A program made the translations under genes and the position numbers. 41,900 nucleotides of DNA, from positions 1 to 41,900 of the forward strand of contig JAISXF010000050.1 in assembly GCA_031270845.1 (NCBI GenBank). The letters run 5' to 3'. Positions 1 to 9,422 of this stretch are shown piece after piece. Within the stretch, counting starts at the first letter, position 1. Each line of letters begins with the position of its first letter. The stretch comes from Prevotellaceae bacterium. Its GTDB lineage: Bacteria; Bacteroidota; Bacteroidia; Bacteroidales; UBA932. The notes below the pieces were generated by a model. It was not told the origin of the DNA, ran no database searches, and saw only the letters and a program-made list of their open reading frames with translations.

Positions 1-50
1 ATGAACGGCCTGCGGCGGATACAATATATAAGGTTACTCGCCTGTCGCCG

Positions 51-127
51 TTCATACTTCATACTTCATACTTCATACTTCATACTTCATACTTCATACT
101 TCATACTTCATACTTCATAATTCATAA
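51..127. repeat. Heptamer tandem array: 9 perfect TTCATAC units (51-113) plus 2 TTCATAA units (114-127)
   Basis: Read directly; strict 7-bp period immediately upstream of the cdaA promoter. Confidence 0.95.
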
Positions 128-135
128 TTAATTCC

Positions 136-143
136 TACCTTTG
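136..143 (+). promoter_or_regulatory. TACCTTTG, Bacteroidetes -7 element (TAnnTTTG) for cdaA
   Basis: Exact consensus match 6 nt before the ATG at 150. Confidence 0.7.
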
Positions 144-149
144 CAGCCA

Positions 150-944
150 ATGTTTGACTTTATTCATATTAGCCTTTCCGATGTGCTCGATATTGCCTTC
201 GTGGCGTTGCTTGGATATCAAATCTACAAGCTCATTCGCGGAACGAATGCCGTGAATATTATTACCATCGTGTTGCTGCTGTACTTCCTGTGGTATGTAG
301 TGCAGGCCTTGCACATGGATGTTTCTTCGGCGATTCTCGGGCAGATTTTGGGCGTGGGGATTCTGGCGCTTATTATTCTGTTCCAGCAGGAAATCCGCCG
401 CTATCTGCTCTACCTCGGCACGCGGTTTAACATGCAGCGCTATGCCTGGCTGCAGCGCATTTTCAATCAACATACGACGGCGGCGGTTACGCTCGATTTG
501 GATGCCCTGACGATGGCCTGCCGCAATATGTCGGAAACGAAAACCGGCGCCCTCATTGTCGTCGGTCGCAAGTCGGAGATGGGCATGTACGCCGGCACCG
601 GCGATGTCATAGATGCGAAAATGAATAACCGGCTTCTCGAAAATATTTTCTTTAAAAATTCTCCGCTGCACGACGGGGCGGTGATTATTGTCAATAATAA
701 AATCCACGCCGCCCGCTGTACGTTGCCCATTACCGACCGTCAGATGCCGGCGCACTATGGTTTGCGGCACCGCGCGGCCGTTGGCCTCACCGAAAATACC
801 GATGCCATTGTCGTCGTTGTGTCGGAGGAAACGGGGCGCATTGCGCTGGTTTGCGACGGTGAAATTTCCCGCATCAGCGGCGCTAATGAATTGCGGGTGA
901 AGGTAGAAAATCTTCTGAATTATGAACGGCAAAGTATGAATTAG
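150..944 (+). CDS. cdaA: Membrane diadenylate cyclase, CdaA/DacA type
   Basis: N-terminal TM helices, DisA_N motifs HDGAVII and RHRAA. The ORF-track start at 141 is a TTG inside the promoter element; ATG at 150 preferred. Confidence 0.92.
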   Translation: MFDFIHISLSDVLDIAFVALLGYQIYKLIRGTNAVNIITIVLLLYFLWYVVQALHMDVSSAILGQILGVGILALIILFQQEIRRYLLYLGTRFNMQRYAWLQRIFNQHTTAAVTLDLDALTMACRNMSETKTGALIVVGRKSEMGMYAGTGDVIDAKMNNRLLENIFFKNSPLHDGAVIIVNNKIHAARCTLPITDRQMPAHYGLRHRAAVGLTENTDAIVVVVSEETGRIALVCDGEISRISGANELRVKVENLLNYERQSMN

Positions 945-959
945 GAACTTAAAATAAAT

Positions 960-1907
960 ATGGATACACATCAAATTAAAATCTTTTCGGGGCGCGGCTC
1001 GTTTTATCTGGCCGATAAAATTGCCTCTGCCCTGCAATCGGAGCTGGGACGGACAACCGTGCTCGAGTTTAGCGACGGCGAGTTCCAGCCGGCATTCGAC
1101 GAAAGCGTGCGCGGCTGTACGGTTTTCATTATCCAATCGACCTTCCCGCCGGTTGATAATCTTTTTGAGTTGCTGCTCATGATTGACGCCGCGCGCCGCG
1201 CTTCGGCCTATAAGGTGATGGCGGTGATACCCTATTTCGGCTGGGCGAGGCAGGACCGCAAAGACCGCCCCCGCGTGTCGATTGGCGCCAAGTTAGTCGC
1301 CAACTTGCTGCACGCCGCCGGCTGCGACCGCGTGATGACGCTCGACCTTCATGCCGACCAGATTCAGGGTTTTTTTGATTTTCCGGTCGATCATGTCTAT
1401 GCGAGTTCGATTTTTTTACCGTATATCCGTGATTTGAATCTCGAAAATCTCTCGATTGCGGCGCCCGATATGGGTGGCGCCAAGCGCGCCAATGCGTATT
1501 CCCGCATCCTGCAGTGTCCGATGATTATCTGTCATAAATCGCGTGAGAAAGCCAATGTTGTCGGGGAGATGACAGCCATCGGCGACGTCGAAAACCGCCA
1601 TATTATTATTGTTGATGATATGATCGACACCGCCGGCACGGTTGTCAAAGCCGCTGAGATGATGATCAGCAAAGGCGCCCGCAGCGTCCGCGCGATGGCT
1701 ACGCATGCCGTCCTCTCGGGGCCGGCTTATGAACGCATTGCCGACTCGATGCTCGAAGAAGTGCTGGTTACCGACACCATTCCCCTGTCGTGCCGCGCGG
1801 GTGTTGACACGGCGAAAATCAGGGTGCTGTCGGTAGCCGAGCTCATGGCCGATGTCATCAACAAAGTATATCTTAATAAATCAATCAGCACTAATTTTGT
1901 AATGTAA
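960..1907 (+). CDS. prs: Ribose-phosphate pyrophosphokinase
   Basis: FSDGEFQP, DLHADQIQGFF and IIIVDDMIDTAGT motifs. Confidence 0.95.
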   Translation: MDTHQIKIFSGRGSFYLADKIASALQSELGRTTVLEFSDGEFQPAFDESVRGCTVFIIQSTFPPVDNLFELLLMIDAARRASAYKVMAVIPYFGWARQDRKDRPRVSIGAKLVANLLHAAGCDRVMTLDLHADQIQGFFDFPVDHVYASSIFLPYIRDLNLENLSIAAPDMGGAKRANAYSRILQCPMIICHKSREKANVVGEMTAIGDVENRHIIIVDDMIDTAGTVVKAAEMMISKGARSVRAMATHAVLSGPAYERIADSMLEEVLVTDTIPLSCRAGVDTAKIRVLSVAELMADVINKVYLNKSISTNFVM

Positions 1908-1908
1908 T

Positions 1909-2739
1909 ATGACTTCCGAAATCATTCATGAGCGTTTAATTGAAGGCCTGCGGCAATTTTTTTTACAAAATAAAAAAACCGATGCCGTTGTCGGGCTGTC
2001 GGGAGGGATTGACTCGGCAGTGGTGGCTGCGTTGGCCGTCGAGGCATTGGGAAAGGAGCACGTTACGGGCGTGCTGATGCCGTCGCAGTATTCGACGCTG
2101 CATTCCGTAGCCGATGCCGTGATGCTGGCCGAGAACCTCGACATTACGCATTATCTGATACCGATTGAAAGTATTTATCATACCTTTATTAAAGAGCTGG
2201 CGCCGGTTTTCGGAAGCCGGAAAAAGATGGATGTTACCGAAGAAAACCTGCAGGCACGCATCCGCGCGACGCTGCTGATGGCGGTGTCCAATAAATATGA
2301 CTCGCTGGTGCTTAATACATCGAATAAGAGCGAGCTTGCGATGGGTTACGGCACCCTTTACGGCGACCTCATCGGCGCCCTGATGGTGATTGGCGACCTT
2401 TATAAAACACAGGTCTATGACACGGCGCGGTGCCTTAATCACAGCAGGCATGTTGTGCCGCTCAATACGTTGCATAAGGAGCCTTCGGCGGAGTTGCGCC
2501 CCGGGCAAAAGGATCGCGACACGCTGCCGCCTTATCCGGTGCTTGACCCCATCCTGCACGCCCTCATCGACGAGCAGCTGTCGCCCGACGAGGCCATTCA
2601 AAAGGGTTTTGACCCGACGACCGTCGGCCGTGTAGTCCGGCAAATGGAGCGTGTTGCTTTCAAAGGCCACCAGCTACCGTTGCTCCTCAAAATCGGAGAC
2701 CGTCCGTTGCTTGGCAGCGAGAAATGGTTTGTCTGTTAA
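1909..2739 (+). CDS. nadE: NAD+ synthetase (ammonia-type, synthetase domain only)
   Basis: VVGLSGGIDSAVVAALA P-loop, NTSNKSELAMGYGTLYGD. Confidence 0.93.
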   Translation: MTSEIIHERLIEGLRQFFLQNKKTDAVVGLSGGIDSAVVAALAVEALGKEHVTGVLMPSQYSTLHSVADAVMLAENLDITHYLIPIESIYHTFIKELAPVFGSRKKMDVTEENLQARIRATLLMAVSNKYDSLVLNTSNKSELAMGYGTLYGDLIGALMVIGDLYKTQVYDTARCLNHSRHVVPLNTLHKEPSAELRPGQKDRDTLPPYPVLDPILHALIDEQLSPDEAIQKGFDPTTVGRVVRQMERVAFKGHQLPLLLKIGDRPLLGSEKWFVC

Positions 2740-2790
2740 GTGTCGGAGAGCGGGTTTTCATTTTCAATTTTCAGGTAAAAAGATCCCTTC

Positions 2791-3063
2791 TTGGAGTTAA
2801 TAACTCCAAACTTGGAGTTAAAAGCCTCGCGCGCCGAGTTCCGAACTCGGCACGCCGAGTTCCGAACTCGGCACGTCGAGTTCCGAACTCGGCACGTCGA
2901 GTTCCGAACTCGGCACGTCGAGTTCCGAACCCCGCGCGTCGAGTTCCGAACTCGGAATTTGGAGTTCCGAACTCGGCACGTCGAGTTCCGAACCCCGTAC
3001 GTCGGGTTTTGAATGCAGCGCGCCGAGCTCCGAACTCGGCGTATCGGGTTTTGAGGATGTCCT
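2791..3063. repeat. 13 contiguous 21-bp units; canonical unit GCCGAGTTCCGAACTCGGC+AC (19-bp palindrome plus 2 bp)
   Basis: Parsed unit by unit from 2791 to 3063 with no indels. Confidence 0.95.
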
Positions 3064-3080
3064 GCCGGACGGAAAAGGAC

Positions 3081-3117
3081 AAAAAAAACGTGCGACATTT
3101 GCCGCACGCTCTTTTTT
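3081..3117. terminator. Bidirectional intrinsic terminator between convergent nadE and the 156-aa gene
   Basis: A8-CGTGCG-acatttgc-CGCACG-ct-cTTTTTT. Confidence 0.75.
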
Positions 3118-3136
3118 ACATCAGGAATTACTCCTG

Positions 3137-3607
3137 TTAGTCAATCTGACCGCCTCTTCCTGGCCTGTAAAAGCGTTCTTTCAGCTCGCTGTACACTGTC
3201 TGCGCGCCGGGTACATTCTGCGAAGCCAGCAACTTAACATTGTTGTAAAACCCAAGGGCTGCCAGGTAGGCTTCGCTGCCGGCTACCTTTTCGGTGTCAC
3301 TAATCATGTCAAAAAGCTGACGAACGGAGTTGGCAAGCGTCCGAAGATTGGTGGAGTCCTTAATGTCGGCCTGAAAATTAGTCATGTTAAGGAACGACGG
3401 GCGCAACGAAGGATTCGCCACCGCAAAATCATACGCTTTGCCCCCAAAGGCAATGGTCTTGTCGGCCATCTTCGGGATTGTTTGCCGTTCCTCAGGAGTC
3501 AACGGCGTTACATAAGTAAGCAGCGCCGTAATGACGGCCTCTACTTTTGTTTGTGCGTCCTCCAGCACTGTGGCTGGGATTGGGACGGGGTGTCTGTTTG
3601 AATTCAT
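3137..3607 (-). CDS. Conserved hypothetical, 156 aa, predicted mostly helical
   Basis: Intact ORF with TAnnTTTG promoter and terminator; no domain I can name. Confidence 0.75.
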   Translation of the reverse strand: MNSNRHPVPIPATVLEDAQTKVEAVITALLTYVTPLTPEERQTIPKMADKTIAFGGKAYDFAVANPSLRPSFLNMTNFQADIKDSTNLRTLANSVRQLFDMISDTEKVAGSEAYLAALGFYNNVKLLASQNVPGAQTVYSELKERFYRPGRGGQID

Positions 3608-3653
3608 ACTGCGTTTTTTTTAATTAATAAATAAATTTTTTATATAAACGCTG

Positions 3654-3661
3654 CAAATTTA
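3654..3661 (-). promoter_or_regulatory. TAAATTTG -7 element for the 156-aa gene
   Basis: CAAATTTA on + strand, matches TAnnTTTG. Confidence 0.5.
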
Positions 3662-3850
3662 CTGTAAAGTTTTCGATATACCAAATTTTTTTTTCGATCT
3701 GTTTCATTTTTTTTTCATTTTTTTTTCACCGGCGCGCCGCGCATTCGGAAACCGAATAAACACAGGGAGGGTGGGAGGTATGGCATCCGATTTTGAAACG
3801 CAAAATCGGAAGAAAAACGGAGCAGTCGGCATCAATTCAAAAAAAATTCC

Positions 3851-3858
3851 TACTTTTG
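3851..3858 (+). promoter_or_regulatory. TACTTTTG -7 element for rfbD
   Basis: Matches TAnnTTTG, 26 nt before ATG 3885. Confidence 0.6.
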
Positions 3859-3884
3859 TCGTTCTGAAAAAAAAGAAACAGCGC

Positions 3885-4769
3885 ATGAAAATTTTAGTAA
3901 CAGGCAGTAAAGGACAGTTAGGATACGCATTGCAAAGCCTTGCGGCGCATTTTCCGCAGTGGCGGTTTGTGTTTGTCGATATCGACGAGCTGGATATTAC
4001 CGCCGGCGATGAGGTGATGGAGTTTACAGGCCTGCACCGTCCCGACATCATTATCAATACCGCCGCCTACACGGCGGTCGATAAAGCCGAAGACGAGCCG
4101 GCGGCCGCCGAACAGGTCAATGCGTTTGCCGCCGGCAATCTGGTAAAAGCGGCGTTTGCGGTCAATGCCTATTTGTTACACATTTCGACCGATTATGTCT
4201 TCGACGGGGAAGCGACCGCGCCGTATCAGGAAACCGATGCCGTAAACCCGCTTTCTGTCTATGGCCGCACGAAGCTCGAAGGCGAGCGCGCCGTGCTGTC
4301 GTACAATCGTGGGATGGTCGTGCGGACATCGTGGCTGTATTCTCCGGGAGGAAATAACTTCGTCCGTACGATGCTGCGGCTGGGCTGCGAGCAGGATCAT
4401 CTGCGCGTGGTTGCCGACCAGACCGGCTCTCCCACTTTTGCCGCCGACCTGGCCGTCGCGCTGCTTCGGATAACGGAACAGATAGCCGCAGAACCGAAAC
4501 GGTTTGACGCCGGCATCTTTCATTATGCCAATGCCGGCGCCTGTAGCTGGTATGAGTTTGCGAAAAAAATCATGCACTGGGGCAAATGCAGCTGTCGGGT
4601 CGAGCCCTGCACGACGGCCGACTACCCGACAAAAGCCCGCAGGCCCCGTAACAGTGTGCTTGATTGTAATAAAATACAGCGTGTCTATGGCGTTGCCATT
4701 CCCGCATGGGAAGATGCCCTGAAACGCTGCCTCAAAGCAATGAACGCGCCACAGAGCGCCTCCGAATGA
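3885..4769 (+). CDS. rfbD: dTDP-4-dehydrorhamnose reductase
   Basis: MKILVTGSKGQLG Rossmann, DYVFDG, YGRTKLEGE; start moved to the ATG after the promoter. Confidence 0.92.
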   Translation: MKILVTGSKGQLGYALQSLAAHFPQWRFVFVDIDELDITAGDEVMEFTGLHRPDIIINTAAYTAVDKAEDEPAAAEQVNAFAAGNLVKAAFAVNAYLLHISTDYVFDGEATAPYQETDAVNPLSVYGRTKLEGERAVLSYNRGMVVRTSWLYSPGGNNFVRTMLRLGCEQDHLRVVADQTGSPTFAADLAVALLRITEQIAAEPKRFDAGIFHYANAGACSWYEFAKKIMHWGKCSCRVEPCTTADYPTKARRPRNSVLDCNKIQRVYGVAIPAWEDALKRCLKAMNAPQSASE

Positions 4770-4814
4770 GTATTAGAAACCAAATTACATAAATAACCTT
4801 ACAAAAACACAGAT

Positions 4815-6551
4815 ATGGAAAAACAGGTAGAACAGCGCGCGCAGGCGTGGCTCACCGGCAGCTACGACGCCGACACCAAAGCAGCCGTAAAAGCATTGAT
4901 GGAAACCAATCCGGACGAACTGACCGAGAGTTTCTACAAAAATATGGAGTTCGGCACCGGTGGACTGCGCGGTATCATGGGCGTCGGCACCAACCGGATG
5001 AATAAATATACGGTCGGCATGGCCACGCAGGGACTGGCCAATTACCTCAAGCGGTGTTTCCCGGAATTGCCGGAGATAAAAGTGGCTATCGCCTACGACT
5101 GCCGGAATAACAGCTCCTGCTTTGCGAAAATAACGGCGCATGTGCTGGCTGCAAACGGCATCAAAGCGTATATTTTTGAGGCGCTGCGGCCTACTCCCGC
5201 GTTGAGTTTTGCCGTAAGGCAGCTCGGCTGTCAAAGCGGCGTCGTGATTACGGCTTCGCATAACCCGAAGGAATATAACGGCTACAAAGCCTATTGGAAC
5301 GACGGCGCGCAGGTAACTCCGCCGCACGACAGGAATATTATGGACGAGGTGGAGAAAATTACCGGCCCCGAACAGGTAAAATTTGAGGGCAACGAGAGTA
5401 ATATTTTGCGTATCGGAAAAGATATTGATGAATTGTATCTGTCAAAAGTACTCTCGCTGGAGCTGTCGCCCGAAGCGGTCGCGGCGCACGGCAGCCTGCG
5501 GATTGTCTATACCCCGCTTCACGGCACGGGCGTAACGCTCATCCCGGAAGCCTTAAAGCGGAAAGGCTTTACGAATATCATCCGCGTGCCGGAGCAGGAT
5601 GTGTGCGACGGTAATTTCCCGACCGTCGAGTCGCCAAACCCCGAAGACCCGGCAGCGTTAAAGATGGCCATCGACAAAGCGACAACGGCCGGCGCCGACA
5701 TCGTGATGGCCTCCGACCCCGATGCCGACCGCGTGGGACTGGCTATCCGCAACCGCGAAGGCGAGTTTATACTGCTCAATGGCAACCAGACCAATGTGCT
5801 GCTCACGGCCTATATTCTGCGTCGCTGGCAGGAATTGGGCTTCCTGACCGGCACGGAATATATCATTAAAACCATCGTTACTACTGACCTCATGCGGCGC
5901 ATTGCCGACCACTACGGCGTGGAGTGTTATAACGTGTACACCGGTTTTAAAAATATCGCCGAGGTCATCCGCGATAACGAGGGCAGACGTACTTTTATTG
6001 CCGGCGGTGAAGAAAGCTTCGGTTACAACGTCGGCGAGTTTGTGCGCGACAAGGATGCCGTGACCACCTGCTGTACTATCGCCGAAATGGCGGCATGGGC
6101 TGCCGGAGAAGGCAAAACGCTCTTCGATATGCTGCTTGATATTTATGTCGAATACGGTTATTTCAAGGAAACACTGATTGCCCTCACGAAAAAAGGCAAG
6201 GACGGGCTGGCGCAGATAGAAAATATTATGAAACGCTTCCGTGAAAAACCCCTGCAAACGATTGACGGCGCCAAAGTAGTGCGGATTTATGACTACCAGA
6301 CCCTCGAAACCATCGACGTCGCCAGCGGCGCCCGCTCGAAAATTGATTTGAGGGAGCCGTCCAATGTGTTGCAATACGAAACCGATGACCATACCCTCGT
6401 CTCCCTGAGGCCATCGGGTACCGAACCGAAAATTAAATTCTACTTCAGCGTCGCCGCCGAACTGCCCTCAAAAGACGACTACGCCCGCGTCGCTGCCAAA
6501 ATGGACGCCAAGTTTGAACGCATAGCGGAAGAGTTAGGCATTGGGAATTAG
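4815..6551 (+). CDS. Phosphoglucomutase/phosphomannomutase (alpha-D-phosphohexomutase)
   Basis: TASHNPKEYNGYK, DPDADRVG, GGEESFGY, RPSGTEPKIKFY. Confidence 0.94.
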   Translation: MEKQVEQRAQAWLTGSYDADTKAAVKALMETNPDELTESFYKNMEFGTGGLRGIMGVGTNRMNKYTVGMATQGLANYLKRCFPELPEIKVAIAYDCRNNSSCFAKITAHVLAANGIKAYIFEALRPTPALSFAVRQLGCQSGVVITASHNPKEYNGYKAYWNDGAQVTPPHDRNIMDEVEKITGPEQVKFEGNESNILRIGKDIDELYLSKVLSLELSPEAVAAHGSLRIVYTPLHGTGVTLIPEALKRKGFTNIIRVPEQDVCDGNFPTVESPNPEDPAALKMAIDKATTAGADIVMASDPDADRVGLAIRNREGEFILLNGNQTNVLLTAYILRRWQELGFLTGTEYIIKTIVTTDLMRRIADHYGVECYNVYTGFKNIAEVIRDNEGRRTFIAGGEESFGYNVGEFVRDKDAVTTCCTIAEMAAWAAGEGKTLFDMLLDIYVEYGYFKETLIALTKKGKDGLAQIENIMKRFREKPLQTIDGAKVVRIYDYQTLETIDVASGARSKIDLREPSNVLQYETDDHTLVSLRPSGTEPKIKFYFSVAAELPSKDDYARVAAKMDAKFERIAEELGIGN

Positions 6552-6563
6552 GCACTGGAAATT

Positions 6564-6986
6564 ATGCACGAGACCACTATTCGCGTACAATATTATGAAA
6601 CCGACCTGATGGGCATAGTCCATCATTCCAATTATATCCGTTATTTTGAAACCGCCCGGACGGAATATATCCGCTCGCTGGGTATCCCGTATGCCGACAT
6701 CGAAGCCGACGGCGTGCTGATGCCTATTATCGCCACCGAATGCCGCTACTTCACCCCCGCCCGCTATGACGAAGAGCTCACTGTCCGTACCCGAATCAGC
6801 GGCGCCATTACCGCCCGCATTCGCTTTGAATATGGCATCGTCAATGCCGCCGGCGAGCTGGTCTGCACCGGCGCTACCGAGCTGGCATTTATTGACGCCC
6901 GCACGCGCCGCCCCTGCCGACCGCCAAAAACAATCAGAGAGTTGAAAGTAGAAAGTGAAGAGCGGAAAGTGGAGAATGAGCAATGA
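6564..6986 (+). CDS. YbgC/4-hydroxybenzoyl-CoA thioesterase-like acyl-CoA thioesterase
   Basis: RVQYYETDLMGIVHHSNYIRYFETAR hotdog motif. Confidence 0.9.
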   Translation: MHETTIRVQYYETDLMGIVHHSNYIRYFETARTEYIRSLGIPYADIEADGVLMPIIATECRYFTPARYDEELTVRTRISGAITARIRFEYGIVNAAGELVCTGATELAFIDARTRRPCRPPKTIRELKVESEERKVENEQ

Positions 6987-7097
6987 AAGAATGGCGTTGC
7001 CTGTCGGCAGAAACATGTTTCGGACATTATGACATATTTTCCCTGTCGGAAAAACCCAAAAGCAGACATATTGGCATAAGAAAATAAAGAATAGACA

Positions 7098-7706
7098 ATG
7101 CCGGAATTTTCATCTAAATTATTAAATGCCGCGGTCGATGCGTTTGCAAAGCTGCCGGGGATAGGCCGGAAGACCGCCCTGCGGCTTGCGCTGTACCTGC
7201 TCAAACAGTCGCAGGAGGAGGTGGAACGCTTCGGCCATGCTTTTATTTCGCTTCGCAGCGAAGTAAAATACTGCACGGAATGCCACACAATATCCGACAC
7301 CGACCGCTGTCCGATATGCGCCAGCCCGCGCCGCGACCACACGATTGTCTGCGTCGTCGAAACCGTCCGCGACGTGCTCAGTATCGAAAATACGCAACAG
7401 TACAACGGCGTGTACCATGTCCTTGGCGGTATCATCTCGCCGATGGACGGCATCGGGCCTCACGACCTGGCTATCGACTCCCTGGTGGCGCGCGTAGCCA
7501 CCGGAACGGTCAAAGAGGTTGTATTGGCTTTGAGTACTACAATGGAGGGCGAAACGACCTGCTTTTATCTCTATAAAAAACTGCATAATTTCCCGCTCTC
7601 CGTAACCACCATCGCCCGCGGCGTCGGCTTTGGCGACGAGTTGGAATATACCGACGAATTGACGCTGGGACGATCGATCAAAAACCGCCAACCGTTTACG
7701 GTATGA
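7098..7706 (+). CDS. recR: Recombination protein RecR
   Basis: [17 protein letters not shown] HhH, C4 zinc finger, Toprim VVE..RD. Confidence 0.95.
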   Translation: MPEFSSKLLNAAVDAFAKLPGIGRKTALRLALYLLKQSQEEVERFGHAFISLRSEVKYCTECHTISDTDRCPICASPRRDHTIVCVVETVRDVLSIENTQQYNGVYHVLGGIISPMDGIGPHDLAIDSLVARVATGTVKEVVLALSTTMEGETTCFYLYKKLHNFPLSVTTIARGVGFGDELEYTDELTLGRSIKNRQPFTV

Positions 7707-7712
7707 AATGAA

Positions 7713-8993
7713 ATGATGAAAGAGGAGTTTCTGCATTTTGCGTGGGAATATGGTCTGTTCGACAAGTCGGACTTGCAGACAACGGAGGGCGAGCCGGTGG
7801 AAATCGTCGCCCCCGGGCAGCATAATACCGACGCCGGCCCCGACTTCTTCAACGCGAAAATCAAAATCGGCGATACGCTCTGGGCCGGCAATGTGGAAAT
7901 CCACTGCCGGGCTTCCGACTGGTCGAGGCACGAACACAGCCGCGACAGAAGCTACGACAACGTTATCCTGCATGTCGTGGCAGACAACGACCGGCCGGTA
8001 GCATGTCCCGACGGGCAGTTGCTGCCCACATTAGTCCTGCGCTGTGCTCCGGAACCGGAACAGCGCTATACCGCCCTGCTGCAATCGTCCGAATGGGTGC
8101 CATGCGGGACGGCGGTAGCGCAAATCGACCTGTTTCGAATAAAATATTTTTTGGGGCGCCTGCTGATCGAACGCTTGGAGCGGAAATCGCAGCAAATAAA
8201 CGGCGTCCTGCAAGCTACGCAGAACGACTGGCGCGAGGTTTTTCACCGCTTGCTCTTCCGTGCCTTCGGCTTTAGTGTCAATGCCGACCCGTTTGAGATG
8301 CTGGCAAAGGCCACTCCGATGGCCGCTATCGGGAAACACCGCCATTCGTTGATGCAAATAGAAGCCTTGCTGTTCGGGCAAGCCGGATTTTTGCAGGGCG
8401 AAGCAAACGACCCCTATCAGCAGGCGCTGCAAAAGGAATACGCCTTTCTGCAAGCCAAATTTTCGCTTACGCCGCTCGAAAAGCATATTTGGAAATTCCT
8501 GCGCCTGCGCCCCTACAACTTCCCTACGGTACGCATTGCGCAGCTGGCACGGCTACTGCAGCAATCCGACAACCTGATGGATAGAATCATTTATTTCCGC
8601 ACCACCGACGAGCTGTACACACTCTTCGACGTACAGGCCTCTGCGTATTGGGACACACATTTTACCTTTGAAAAAACCGCCGGGCAACTCCCCAAAACGC
8701 TCGGACGCACATCGGCCGAACAGATTTTGATAAATGTATTAATCCCCTTCCTCTTTGCCTGCGGCCGCCGGCAAGGCGACGACACACTTTGCCACAAAGC
8801 GATTGCCCTGCTGGAAACATTACCGCCCGAAAAAAACCGGATTACCAACGGATGGGCAAGCATCGGCCTGACCGCCGAAAACGCTTTTTGTACGCAGGCG
8901 TTCATCCAGTTGAAAACAAATTATTGTGATAAAAAACAATGCCTGAAATGCAATATCGGACATTTGAAATTGAAAGTTGCCCGCTTGCCGTGA
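7713..8993 (+). CDS. DUF2851 family protein
   Basis: Overall resemblance to Bacteroidetes DUF2851 proteins (GxHNTDAGPDFFNAKIKIGDTLWAGNVEIH). Confidence 0.8.
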   Translation: MMKEEFLHFAWEYGLFDKSDLQTTEGEPVEIVAPGQHNTDAGPDFFNAKIKIGDTLWAGNVEIHCRASDWSRHEHSRDRSYDNVILHVVADNDRPVACPDGQLLPTLVLRCAPEPEQRYTALLQSSEWVPCGTAVAQIDLFRIKYFLGRLLIERLERKSQQINGVLQATQNDWREVFHRLLFRAFGFSVNADPFEMLAKATPMAAIGKHRHSLMQIEALLFGQAGFLQGEANDPYQQALQKEYAFLQAKFSLTPLEKHIWKFLRLRPYNFPTVRIAQLARLLQQSDNLMDRIIYFRTTDELYTLFDVQASAYWDTHFTFEKTAGQLPKTLGRTSAEQILINVLIPFLFACGRRQGDDTLCHKAIALLETLPPEKNRITNGWASIGLTAENAFCTQAFIQLKTNYCDKKQCLKCNIGHLKLKVARLP

Positions 8994-8996
8994 TTT

Positions 8997-9419
8997 TCAA
9001 CGCTCAACTTTTTCCATAAACCGCTTCCGGTGGATGATGTATCGCGTGTGCGTGCCGCTACCGATTTCGCCTTTTTCATCGTGGGCGATGAGTTGGAAAA
9101 AGAGCTTCCGCCCATCGACTTTCACCAGCGTAGCGGTCGCTTCTATGGCGCTGCCTACCGGCGACGCCCTCTTGTGGCTCAAGGCAATCTCAACGCCTAC
9201 CGTACTCTCGTCGGGCGACAGGCAGGGGCTGACTGCCAGCATGGCGGCGTTCTCTAATAATGCGATAAGCGCCGGCGTAGCCAGCACGCTCAAATCGCCC
9301 GACCCGTGATGCCGCGCCGTGTCGTGCGGAGTTACGGTTTGGCGGGAGGTGTGTTGCAGGCCTTCTGTTTTATTGATTATTGATTTTAAATTTGGGATTT
9401 GGGATTGTTCATTTTTCAT
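8997..9419 (-). CDS. FlK-like/hotdog thioesterase family protein; start uncertain
   Basis: HGSGDLSVLATPALIALLENAAM...VGVEIALSHKRASPVG; first ~20 residues come from simple intergenic sequence. Confidence 0.8.
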   Translation of the reverse strand: MKNEQSQIPNLKSIINKTEGLQHTSRQTVTPHDTARHHGSGDLSVLATPALIALLENAAMLAVSPCLSPDESTVGVEIALSHKRASPVGSAIEATATLVKVDGRKLFFQLIAHDEKGEIGSGTHTRYIIHRKRFMEKVER

Positions 9420-9422
9420 TGT

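Noticed and set aside
135-1136. 333-aa minus ORF
   Set aside because: Antisense to cdaA and the start of prs; His/Arg/Asn-rich mirror frame.
2724-3140. 138-aa ORF (RRVPNSA repeats) overlapping the nadE end
   Set aside because: A 21-bp period is a multiple of 3, so stop-free units keep several frames open on both strands. No promoter or conserved flank, so not called as CDS.
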